Assembly: GCA_016926755.1 (NCBI GenBank)
Contig: JAFGNZ010000025.1
Coordinates: forward strand, 62,001 to 126,000
Source: Myxococcaceae bacterium
GTDB taxonomy: Bacteria > Myxococcota > Myxococcia > Myxococcales > Myxococcaceae
Direction of reading: 5' to 3'
DNA length: 64,000 nt
This document shows positions 17,376 to 24,438 of the stretch, piece after piece. Within the stretch, counting starts at the first letter, position 1, and each line of letters opens with the position of its first letter. Under the pieces are notes generated by a model. That model searched no databases and had not been told where the DNA came from. It saw nothing but the letters and a program-made list of their open reading frames with translations. The position numbers and the translations under genes are program-made.

Positions 17376-18260
17376 TCAACGCGGGCTGGCCTGCTCCGGA
17401 TTGGCCTTCAGCTGCGCTTGGACCTCGTCAGTGAGGTCCTCGGCATTGGGATGAAGCGCGAGCCCAAACGCATCACGCGGCAAGGGCACGTCGAACTCGT
17501 AGGTGAAGCTCCCCTCGTACACTCCATGGACCACATGGGGCTTGCCCACCGTGATCTCCTGGTCGAAGTCCATCTCCATGTGCTCGACCAGGAGGCTCGT
17601 GGGGTTGATCCACAGCTCGAGGCTGGCTTGGGTATCCGCCGCCATCGCGATCGGCCGGGTGGTCTCGATGACATAGACCGGTGTGCCCTGGCTGGCCTCC
17701 TGGCGGAACTGCAGAGGCTCCTGGGCGAGCATGTCGAAGAGCTTGAGCGTCGCGAGGTCGCCTGCGTAGAGGGAGGCCAGTGAGGGATCGAGCTTGGACT
17801 CATCGATCTTGTAGGAGAAGGCGACCGGCTTCCCATCAGGGCCTGTGGGCCCCTCATAGTTGACGAGGATCACGCCTCCGTTGCGGACCGCGACCATCTT
17901 CCCGCCAGGGTAGCGCTGAATCTGCCCGCCGGCTTCCTTGGGGTGGACGAGGACCTCGGACTCGGTCATCTCGGTCCGCTGCTGGCCCGCGGCCTGAAGC
18001 GTGACGAGGGTGGCGACTGTCTCCGTGTCGGGTTGATCCTCGGTGCGGAGGATCGTCCGTGTCCGCTGAGTGATGCGTTGCGCGGAGGGATTGAGCTCGA
18101 TGTAGCGTTGTTTGACACGACCGAGCAGGTCGGCCGCTTTTTGCTGTTCTTCCTTGATCTGCTCGGGCGGGGTCCCCCCAGATGGGGCCGTGTGCGTACA
18201 GGCAACCAACCACCCAATCAAGACCGGAACGGTGCAGACCGCAGTTGCGAGGCGTCGCAT
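17376..18260 (-). CDS. LolA-like lipoprotein, first gene of the CxxSx operon, 294 aa
   Basis: ATG 18260 was chosen because GGAGGGGAGA precedes it; the longer frame has no signal sequence. MRRLATAVCTVPVLIGWLVAC is a lipoprotein signal (lipobox LVAC). The mature part opens with ADLLGRVKQRYIELNPSAQR, a LolA/LolB/DUF2092-like first helix, followed by repeated strands (VATLVTLQAAGQQRTEM, MVAVRNGGVILVNY, LELWINPTSLLVEHMEMD). Such folds bind acyl chains or lipoproteins in a half-barrel. It has a paralogue two genes downstream, on the far side of the CxxSx gene. It is separated from the next gene by 66 nt. Confidence 0.7.
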   Translation of the reverse strand: MRRLATAVCTVPVLIGWLVACTHTAPSGGTPPEQIKEEQQKAADLLGRVKQRYIELNPSAQRITQRTRTILRTEDQPDTETVATLVTLQAAGQQRTEMTESEVLVHPKEAGGQIQRYPGGKMVAVRNGGVILVNYEGPTGPDGKPVAFSYKIDESKLDPSLASLYAGDLATLKLFDMLAQEPLQFRQEASQGTPVYVIETTRPIAMAADTQASLELWINPTSLLVEHMEMDFDQEITVGKPHVVHGVYEGSFTYEFDVPLPRDAFGLALHPNAEDLTDEVQAQLKANPEQASPR

Positions 18261-18297
18261 CTGAACTCTCCCCTCCAGCGGCGTTGCAAACAGGCCA

Positions 18298-18329
18298 GCT
18301 ATCTGGCGCCGACCCATACGGAATGTCAA
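18298..18329 (-). promoter_or_regulatory. Candidate promoter of the CxxSx operon
   Basis: Reading the minus strand, a perfect -35 box TTGACA (18324-18329) sits in an AT-rich patch 64 nt before the first start codon. The best -10-like hexamer, GATAGC, is 20 nt away, longer than ideal, so the -10 assignment is weak. Confidence 0.4.
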
Positions 18330-18467
18330 TAAGAGAAATGACGGCGAGTGATTCCGTTCAGGGAGGTCCCGCTCGACATGAAGCGGCGGGCACGGCCCCC
18401 GAGAGCCCTTGCCCACGCCTCTCCCGTCCTTCGAGGAGGGGCTCCTGTCCGCGGGGACGGCCGAGGC

Positions 18468-19379
18468 CTACGCGGCCACGGGCTCCCCGCGCGAGCGGGT
18501 GCGCGCGGACAGCTCGCGGCGACGGCCCTTGCGCAGCACGTCGAGGCGGACCTCGGGATCATCCGACAAGGCCATCAGCCGCTGCACGTCATCCACGCTG
18601 CCCACCGGGCGCTGGTTGATGCCCAGCAGCAGATCCTCCGACTGGAGGCCCGCGTCATCGGCGGGCGTGCCCTGCTGCACCTTGAGGATGAGGACACCGC
18701 GGGGCTGGCCGGTGTCTCGGACCTGCGCGGGCTCGAGCGCCACGGCCCGGGCCGCCACTCCCAGGTAGCGCCGCTCCACCTTGCCGCGCTGGATGAGGAG
18801 GCTCGCCACCCAGGCTGCGGTGGTGGCGCTGATGGCGAAGCCGATGCCCTGCGCGTAGGGCAGCACCAGCGTGTTGATCCCGACCACCTGGCCGCGCGTG
18901 TTGAGCAGCGGCCCGCCCGAGTTGCCCGGGTTGATGGCCGCGTCCGTCTGGAGCATGCCCTCGAGCATCGTCCCATCCGGCAGGGCGAGGCTGCGGTTGA
19001 TGGCGCTCACCACGCCCAGCGACACGGACTGCTCCAGCCGGAACGGGTTGCCGATGGCCACCACGAGCTGCCCCATGTGCACGTCCTTCAGGTCGGCCAG
19101 GGGCAGGGTGGGGAAGTCCGTGCCCTCGGCGCGCAGGACGGCGAGGTCCGTGGGCGCGTCCCCGCCGATGACGGTGGCCTTGCGCTCCTCGCCGGTGGAG
19201 AGCGTCACCGTCGGCCGGCGCGAGTTGCGCACCACGTGGCGGTTGGTGAGCACATAGCCGTCCGGCGTGAGGAAGAGGCCGGTGCCGTGGCCGCGCCCAT
19301 GCTCCAGGCCCACCACGGCGGGCGAGGCGCGGGCGACGAGCGCCTCGAGATCATCGGAGAACTGCTGCAACAGCTTCAT
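18468..19379 (-). CDS. HtrA-like serine protease with PDZ domain, no signal peptide, 303 aa
   Basis: A trypsin-like S1C domain occupies residues 10-190 with the full triad: His48 (LTNRHVV), Asp78 (PTDLAVL) and Ser154 (NPGNSGGPL). A PDZ domain follows (YLGVAARAVAL to about 290). The start at ATG 19379 has AGAAAGGTG upstream; the ATG at 19400 has none. No signal peptide or membrane segment precedes the protease domain, unlike periplasmic DegP/DegS, so it may act in the cytoplasm or leave by another route. It is 30 nt downstream of a related protease gene, and the two form an operon. Confidence 0.88.
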   Translation of the reverse strand: MKLLQQFSDDLEALVARASPAVVGLEHGRGHGTGLFLTPDGYVLTNRHVVRNSRRPTVTLSTGEERKATVIGGDAPTDLAVLRAEGTDFPTLPLADLKDVHMGQLVVAIGNPFRLEQSVSLGVVSAINRSLALPDGTMLEGMLQTDAAINPGNSGGPLLNTRGQVVGINTLVLPYAQGIGFAISATTAAWVASLLIQRGKVERRYLGVAARAVALEPAQVRDTGQPRGVLILKVQQGTPADDAGLQSEDLLLGINQRPVGSVDDVQRLMALSDDPEVRLDVLRKGRRRELSARTRSRGEPVAA

Positions 19380-19409
19380 GGTCTGCACCTTTCTTCCCAT
19401 GCGCGCACG

Positions 19410-20303
19410 TCACGAGCGCTTGCCGATGGTGAGGGACACCTCGCGCACCTCGCCGGCCCGCAGCACCTTGGCGGAGACGGTGGTGCCCACCTGCTCCTCG
19501 GAGAGGTAGCCGAGCAGATCCTCCACGCCCTCCAGCGGGCGGCCGCCGAGGCTCACCAGCACGTCCCCCTGCACCAGGCCGGCGCGGTGGGCAGGGCCGT
19601 CCGGCTCCACGGAGAGGAAGATGAGGCCGGACTCGCTGCCCGCCACGCTCCACAGGTGCTTGGGGACGCGCACGGGGTAGGCGCCGACGCCCAGGTAGCC
19701 GCGGCGGACGCCGCCGTGCTCCTTCAAGGTGTTCACCACGCGGGTGAGCGTCTCGCCGGGGATGGCGACGGCGGCGGTGCGGGAGAAGGCGGCGGTGAGC
19801 AGCCCGAGGAAGCGCCCCTGCGCGTCCACCAGGGGTCCGCCGGAGAAGCCGGGCGGCAGATCCGCGTCCGTCTCCAGGTAGCGATGGATGCGGCCCCCGG
19901 CGTGGGTGCGCCACTCCTCCCCCAGGGCGCTGACGATGCCCAGGGTGGCGCGAGTGGTGCGGCCGGGGTGGCCCAGGGCGAGCACGAGGTGGCCCACCTT
20001 CACGCCGTCCAGGGGCGCGGGGGCCAGCGGGGTGAGGCCGGAGGCGTCGGCCTTGAGGAGCGCGAGATCCGTGCTCGGGTCGCGCCCGACGAGCTCGGCG
20101 GGGACGGTGCGGCCCTCGGGGAGGTGGACCTGGAGCGGGCCCTCCTGCTCGACGGAGTGGCTGGTGGTGAGGATGTGGCCCTCGCTGCTCCAGATGATGC
20201 CGGTGGCGCCGCGGCGGCGGCGGGCCTCCACGCGGGCGAGGGAGGGAGCGAGGCGCTCGATGAGGGAGGCGAGGGACTGGGAGAAGGCGAGCAGATCGGC
20301 CAT
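19410..20303 (-). CDS. HtrA-like serine protease with PDZ domain, no signal peptide, 297 aa
   Basis: This is a paralogue of the next gene, with triad His49 (TTSHSV), Asp79 (STDLALL) and Ser154 (PPGFSGGPL) and a C-terminal PDZ domain (RRGYLGVGAYPVR onward). TSHS replaces the usual TNxH, and GFSGGP replaces GNSGGP, so substrate preference may differ. ATG 20303 was chosen over 20318 because GAAAGGAAA lies at proper distance. Like its neighbour it has no signal peptide. Two leaderless HtrA-like proteins side by side suggest a hetero-oligomer or a division of labour. Confidence 0.85.
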   Translation of the reverse strand: MADLLAFSQSLASLIERLAPSLARVEARRRRGATGIIWSSEGHILTTSHSVEQEGPLQVHLPEGRTVPAELVGRDPSTDLALLKADASGLTPLAPAPLDGVKVGHLVLALGHPGRTTRATLGIVSALGEEWRTHAGGRIHRYLETDADLPPGFSGGPLVDAQGRFLGLLTAAFSRTAAVAIPGETLTRVVNTLKEHGGVRRGYLGVGAYPVRVPKHLWSVAGSESGLIFLSVEPDGPAHRAGLVQGDVLVSLGGRPLEGVEDLLGYLSEEQVGTTVSAKVLRAGEVREVSLTIGKRS

Positions 20304-20321
20304 GGCGTTTCCTTTCACGCC
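20304..20321 (-). promoter_or_regulatory. Ribosome site inside a small hairpin loop
   Basis: On the minus strand GGCGT-GAAAGGAA-ACGCC puts the Shine-Dalgarno sequence of the first HtrA-like gene in the loop of a 5-bp stem, right before the ATG. It may tune translation; the stem is short and could be chance. Confidence 0.25.
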
Positions 20322-20473
20322 AGAAGTTAAAGGCCTCGGGCGCGCACCACATCGGCGAGACGGTCAGGGCGGGGACCTCTCCATTCGGGCAGGGTGCCTC
20401 CCCGTCCGGAGGGCGCCGGCGCGGCACACCTGCCTCGGAGGGGAGGAGCCCCACGCTCCTGGAGGGGACGGCA

Positions 20474-21115
20474 CTACAGCGTCACCAGCCCCATCCTCGC
20501 GGCGCGGACGACGGCCTCGGTGCGCCGCTGGACGCCCAGCTTGGCGAGCACCGCGTTCACGTGGAACTTGGCGGTGTGCTCGCTGATGTCGAGCCGGTCG
20601 GCGATGGCCTTGTTGGAGAGGCCCTCGGCCAGTAGCGCGAGCACCTCGCGCTCCCGGGGGGTGAGGGCCTCCGGAGCAGTGGCGGCGGGCGCGGAGGCCC
20701 GGGGCGCCGGGCGGACGGGAGAGAGGGCAGGCTCGAAGACGGCGAGCCCTCGGGCCACGGCCTGGAGCGCGGCCAGCAACGGGCCCGCGGCGGCATCGCG
20801 AAAGAGCAGGCCACGGGCCCCGGCGGCGAGCGCCAGCTCCCCGGCCGCCTCATCCGGCACCAGCGCGAGCACGGGCGCACCCAGCTCGGGGATTTCCAGG
20901 CGCCCGTTGGCCTCCGTGAGGCGCAGGCCCACGTCCCACAGCACCACGTCGGGGGGCTCGGCGCGAGCGGCCTCCAGCTCCGCCAGGGTGCCGGCCGCGG
21001 TGAGGGTGATGCCATCGCCGCCCTGCTCGGAGAGGGCGCGGGAGAGCGCACCGCGGGCGAGCGGATCCTCGGCGACCAGGGCGAGGCGGAGCGGTGAGGC
21101 GGGCGAGTCCGGCAC
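20474..21115 (-). CDS. NarL/LuxR-type response regulator, 213 aa
   Basis: The N-terminal receiver has the Glu-Asp acidic pair (Glu16, Asp17) and a likely phosphoacceptor Asp61 (VVLWDVGL). The C-terminal 65 residues are a LuxR helix-turn-helix ([20 protein letters not shown], then [20 protein letters not shown]). The start is GTG (21113-21115) after GGGGGA; the ATG just before it is in another frame. It is the gene upstream of the two HtrA-like proteases, 170 nt away on the same strand, and may regulate them. No histidine kinase is adjacent. The S41 peptidase gene diverges from it. Confidence 0.85.
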   Translation of the reverse strand: MPDSPASPLRLALVAEDPLARGALSRALSEQGGDGITLTAAGTLAELEAARAEPPDVVLWDVGLRLTEANGRLEIPELGAPVLALVPDEAAGELALAAGARGLLFRDAAAGPLLAALQAVARGLAVFEPALSPVRPAPRASAPAATAPEALTPREREVLALLAEGLSNKAIADRLDISEHTAKFHVNAVLAKLGVQRRTEAVVRAARMGLVTL

Positions 21116-21181
21116 GTTCCCCCATGCCTAACCGATGGGTGGGTGTTTTGCCGGGCCATGTGCGCAGGCCCCATGCCAAGG

Positions 21182-21232
21182 TGAGGGAGGATACCCTCAC
21201 CCCGGCCCTCTCCCCAGGGGAGGGGGAGGAGG
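21182..21232. repeat. Dispersed GC-rich intergenic repeat element (CCCTCACCCC type)
   Basis: The sequence between the divergent regulator and S41 genes contains TGAGGG-N6-CCCTCA, followed by a CCCTCACCCCGGCCCTCTCC element and a complementary AGGGGAGGGGGAGG. The same wording is a common extragenic palindrome in high-GC proteobacterial genomes. Only one copy is seen in this window. Confidence 0.45.
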
Positions 21233-21240
21233 AGGCACGG

Positions 21241-22443
21241 ATGAGACGCGGGCTGATGGTGATGCTCTGGATGCTCGGCGCGAGCGCGTGGGCGCAGGCC
21301 CCGGGCCGCTTCACGAAGCAGGGGGACGAGCTCGTCGCCCACGTGCGCGAGCGCTTCTACGATGCGAAGAAGGCCGCGGCGTGGGCCGCGCGGCACCAGG
21401 GCTATGGCGCAGCGGCGAAGAGCGAGGAGGACTTCGCGCGGCTCACGCACGCGGCGCTGGCGGAGCTCCAGGCGTCGCACACGGCGTACTACCCGCGAGA
21501 CAGCCTGGGGCACGTGGGGCTGTCGTCCATCTTCCGGTGGGCGCTGAAGCTCAAGCAGGTGGAGTACGTGAGCATGGGCGTGGATGTGGCGGAGCGGCCC
21601 GAGGGCACCTTCGTGCGCCACGTCTTCGCGGGAGGCCCGGCGGAGAAGGCGGGGCTGCTGCGGGGTGACCGGCTCGTGAGCGTGGAGGGCAAGCCGTTCC
21701 ACCCGGTGCACTCGCTGAGGCAGCGTGCCGGGAAGCCCACCCGGGTGACGGTGGAGCGCGTCAAAGGCCAGCCGCCGCTCACGGTGACGGTGACGCCGCG
21801 CCGGATCGACCCGAGGGCCGAGTGGCTCGAGGCGCAGGAGAAGAGCTCGCGCATCCTCGAGCGGGGCGGCAAGCGCGTGGCGTACCAGCACCTCTATTCG
21901 TGCGCGGGCCGGGAGCACCAGGATGCCCTGGCGGAGTACATCCTCTACCGCGCCGAGCGCGCGGACGCGCTGGTGGTGGACCTCCGGGATGGGTGGGGCG
22001 GGTGCAGCCCGGAGTTCCTCAACCTCTTCAACCCGCGGCTCCCGGTGCTCACGTCGGTGGACCGCAACGGGAAGCAGGTGGTGACGACGGGCAGCTGGCT
22101 CAAGCCGGTGGTGCTGCTGGTGAACGGCGGCTCGCGCAGCGGCAAGGAGCTGGTGGCGTTCGCGATGAAGCAGCGGAGCATGGCGACGCTGGTGGGCGAG
22201 CGGACCGCGGGGGCGGTGCTGGCGGGCACGCCGCTGCGCCTGTCCAACGGGGATCTCCTCTACCTGGCGGTGATGGACGGCAGCATCGACGGGGCCCGGC
22301 TGGAGGGGGTGGGCGTGAGCGTGGACGTCGAGGTGCCGGACGCGCTGCCGTACGCCGCGGGGAAGGATCCGCAGCGCGAGAAGGCGCTCGAGGTGGCCGC
22401 GGCGGCCAGGCCCGCGGACGCTCCGGCCGAAGGCTTGAAGTGA
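21241..22443 (+). CDS. S41 family (tail-specific) peptidase with PDZ domain, 400 aa
   Basis: ATG 21241 follows GGAGGAGGAGG, and the N-terminus MRRGLMVMLWMLGASAWAQA is a signal peptide, so the protein is exported. A helical region (about 20-90) precedes a PDZ-like segment (GGPAEKAGLLRGDRLVSVEG) and an S41 catalytic domain. The nucleophile is probably Ser298 or Ser300 in NGGSRSGKEL. The following GERTAGAVLAG has no Lys at the position of the usual GKG, so it is closer to the non-CtpA subgroup of S41 peptidases. It stands alone, divergent from the LuxR-type regulator. Confidence 0.85.
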   Translation: MRRGLMVMLWMLGASAWAQAPGRFTKQGDELVAHVRERFYDAKKAAAWAARHQGYGAAAKSEEDFARLTHAALAELQASHTAYYPRDSLGHVGLSSIFRWALKLKQVEYVSMGVDVAERPEGTFVRHVFAGGPAEKAGLLRGDRLVSVEGKPFHPVHSLRQRAGKPTRVTVERVKGQPPLTVTVTPRRIDPRAEWLEAQEKSSRILERGGKRVAYQHLYSCAGREHQDALAEYILYRAERADALVVDLRDGWGGCSPEFLNLFNPRLPVLTSVDRNGKQVVTTGSWLKPVVLLVNGGSRSGKELVAFAMKQRSMATLVGERTAGAVLAGTPLRLSNGDLLYLAVMDGSIDGARLEGVGVSVDVEVPDALPYAAGKDPQREKALEVAAAARPADAPAEGLK

Positions 22444-22471
22444 GGGCTCGCGGCTCCCCACCGCGCCTCAC
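22440..22471. terminator. Hairpin at the end of the S41 peptidase gene
   Basis: GTGAGG (22440-22445), inner GCGG and CCGC, and CCTCAC (22466-22471) pair into an interrupted stem that includes the plus-strand stop TGA. It lies between convergent genes. No U-tract follows. Confidence 0.4.
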
Positions 22472-22478
22472 CCTGAGC

Positions 22479-23372
22479 TCAGTGACGCCGGCGCTCCAGC
22501 TCGCGGGTGAGGGACTCCTCCAGGCCGCGAAGGACCTCCTCGGCGTCGAAGGACTCCTGCTCGGAGTCCCACTCCAGCAGCGGGTCGGCGATGGCCATGC
22601 GCTGGGTGAGGGCGCGCAGCCGTGAGAGCGCGCGCTCCAGGGTGAGCAGCAGGGCGGCGTTCTCCGGGGAGCGCTGCTGCAGCAGGCTGACGCCCAGCTC
22701 CAGCGACTGCAGCGGGGTGTTGGCCGCGTCGCGCACCACCAGGAGCAGCCGCGCCAGCCGCTCCAGGAACTCGGCCTCGGCGCGGGCCTTGAGCAGCCGC
22801 TGCTCGATGCGCAGGGTCCGCGCGCGGAAGGCCAGCAGCCCGCACGCCGTGCCGCCCCAGACGAGGGTGATCCACGGCTCCCACGGCATCCCCAGCCGCG
22901 TGTGCAGCCCGAGCCCATACCAGAGGAGCACCCCCTCCGCGGCGAACGCGCCCACGAGGCCGTAGCCGAGCGCGGGCCGGGTGGGCGCCAGCAGGCCGAT
23001 GCCCAGCATGAGCAGGCGGTGGCCCGTCAGCGGCATCCACACGAGGCCCGAGGCGGCCATGGCCACCTCCGCCACGGCGAAGATGGGCAGGTAGGGGATC
23101 GCCACGGCGGCAAAGGCGGCCGAGCTCAGCTCGGCGCTCGGGTTGGCGCGCCGGACGAGCAGCAGCACCAGCAGGCCGAGCGACTCCAGCGCGTGGAGGG
23201 CTCGGAGCGAGGGGAGCAGCAGGTTGCCCGGGTGCACCTGCCAGTCGATGAAGATGTAGGCCACCTCTCCGAGCAGCGTCAGGCCAGTGGCGAAGAGGGC
23301 GGCCCACCAGGCGCGCACGCGCTGATCTTCGGTGATCGGGAGCGGCCGGTGGTCAGGAGGAGCTTGAGCCAT
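22479..23372 (-). CDS. Orphan sensor-like membrane protein without kinase ATPase domain, 297 aa
   Basis: About six membrane segments (residues 22-185) lead into a helical cytoplasmic part of about 110 residues. That part (EAEFLERLARLLLVVRDAAN, then TPLQSLELGVSLLQ) resembles the dimerisation helices of a histidine kinase, with the His box replaced by LLVVRDAANTPLQ. The ATP-binding domain is missing and the frame ends naturally, so this is not a simple truncation by frameshift. It overlaps the upstream receiver gene by 20 nt, so the two are translated together and probably work together. It could be a signal-input partner that binds another kinase or the receiver. Confidence 0.7.
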   Translation of the reverse strand: MAQAPPDHRPLPITEDQRVRAWWAALFATGLTLLGEVAYIFIDWQVHPGNLLLPSLRALHALESLGLLVLLLVRRANPSAELSSAAFAAVAIPYLPIFAVAEVAMAASGLVWMPLTGHRLLMLGIGLLAPTRPALGYGLVGAFAAEGVLLWYGLGLHTRLGMPWEPWITLVWGGTACGLLAFRARTLRIEQRLLKARAEAEFLERLARLLLVVRDAANTPLQSLELGVSLLQQRSPENAALLLTLERALSRLRALTQRMAIADPLLEWDSEQESFDAEEVLRGLEESLTRELERRRH

Positions 23373-23736
23373 CGGGGTCCCCCACCAGCGCCATCAGATC
23401 CTTTGCGTCGACAGGCTTGGACAGCACTCGCACCTGGGTCAGCTCATGTGCCTGGCGCACCAGCGGGTGGGAGCGGGCATGGCCGGTGAGGAAGACGATG
23501 CGCCCGGCGAAGCGGTGCTGCCGCAGCCAGTGGTAGGCATCCAGGCCGTTGGCAACACCCGAGCCCAGGTTGATGTCGAGGAGGGCCAGCTCGCACCCGA
23601 GCACCTGCTCCTGCTGGCGGGTCATCGCCTCGAAGGAGGCGGCGCTCACGCAGGCCTTTGCACCAGAGGCCAGCAGGATGTCGCACAGCAGCGACCGCAG
23701 GTCTTCATCGTCCTCGAGCACCAGCACCCGTTGCAC
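23353..23736 (-). CDS. Single-domain response regulator (receiver only), 127 aa
   Basis: A complete CheY-like receiver: acidic cluster Glu8-Asp9-Asp10, phosphoacceptor Asp54 (LLDINLG), Thr84 and Lys107 (LSKPVD). No output domain follows; the C-terminus is a short Ser tail. The start is GTG 23734-23736 after AAGGGGAG. The coding end overlaps the sensor-like membrane gene by 20 nt, so the two are coupled. Confidence 0.88.
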   Translation of the reverse strand: MQRVLVLEDDEDLRSLLCDILLASGAKACVSAASFEAMTRQQEQVLGCELALLDINLGSGVANGLDAYHWLRQHRFAGRIVFLTGHARSHPLVRQAHELTQVRVLSKPVDAKDLMALVGDPDGSSSS

Positions 23737-23883
23737 GTCGCTCCCCTTGAGAGACCGCGAAGAACAGGCTCGATCCCCTGGCCACCGGGTCGCAAGACAC
23801 GGTGTGTCCCTACCGCTGCCTATCGTACAGGTGGCTGGGGAGGGGGAGTCGAGGATCCAGGAGGTGGGTGGAGGGCCTGCACC

Positions 23884-24285
23884 TCAGCCCCGGGCGAACA
23901 CGTACTGGGTGTCCGCGCGCGGCACCTTGATCATATGCACCGGGTGCGTCAGCGCGTCTCCCGCTCCGTCCTGGGGGCCTGGGGCCGTCTCCCGGTACAG
24001 CACGCACGTCACCGGCGCGCCGAGCACCTCCGAGAGGTCCACCACCCGCACCACCTGGATGCCGTAGCCGGTGGTGGGCTTGCGGCCGGCGCACACCGCG
24101 AGGACGACCTCTCGCGAAAAGTCCACCTCGGCTGCGTTCGGCGGGTAGCGCCGCGAGGAGAGCTCGAACCAGGCCTCGTACTCCTCGCGTGAGGTGATGA
24201 TGTGGTGCCCCGACTTCTCGGCGCCGTTGCGCTCATCACGGAACACGTCGCTGAAGGCCACTTCCCGGGGCATTGCCTTGCTCAT
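23884..24285 (-). CDS. PrcB-like domain protein, 133 aa
   Basis: Start ATG 24285 (MSKAMPREVAF) follows AGGGTGG; an in-frame ATG at 24324 would add 13 residues. The sequence ITSREEYEAWFE, then VDFSREVVLAVCAGRKPTTG, then YGIQVVRV, matches the PrcB C-terminal domain pattern (a strand ending in V-D-F, then G-x-x-P-T-x-G-Y). The namesake PrcB helps dentilisin/PrtP protease assembly in Treponema, but most members have no known partner. There is no signal peptide. The nearest protease genes are 1.5 kb and 3.5 kb away. Confidence 0.65.
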   Translation of the reverse strand: MSKAMPREVAFSDVFRDERNGAEKSGHHIITSREEYEAWFELSSRRYPPNAAEVDFSREVVLAVCAGRKPTTGYGIQVVRVVDLSEVLGAPVTCVLYRETAPGPQDGAGDALTHPVHMIKVPRADTQYVFARG

Positions 24286-24438
24286 GCACCACCCTTCGTA
24301 CACCGAGCCGGTGAGCGGGTCCATGATCGCTGGCCGGCGACGATGTGCCGTGTCCTGGGGGCCGCATCCCGGAGAGGCCGGCGGGGCAGAAATAATGCTT
24401 GTCGTGCTGGCTCGGGCGCCCTAGAGCACCAGCGGCGC

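Noticed and set aside
24202-24438. N-terminal extension of the glycosyltransferase frame
   Set aside because: It overlaps the PrcB-like gene on the other strand, is Arg/His-rich and would put hydrophilic sequence before the first membrane helix; the ATG at 24439 is preferred.
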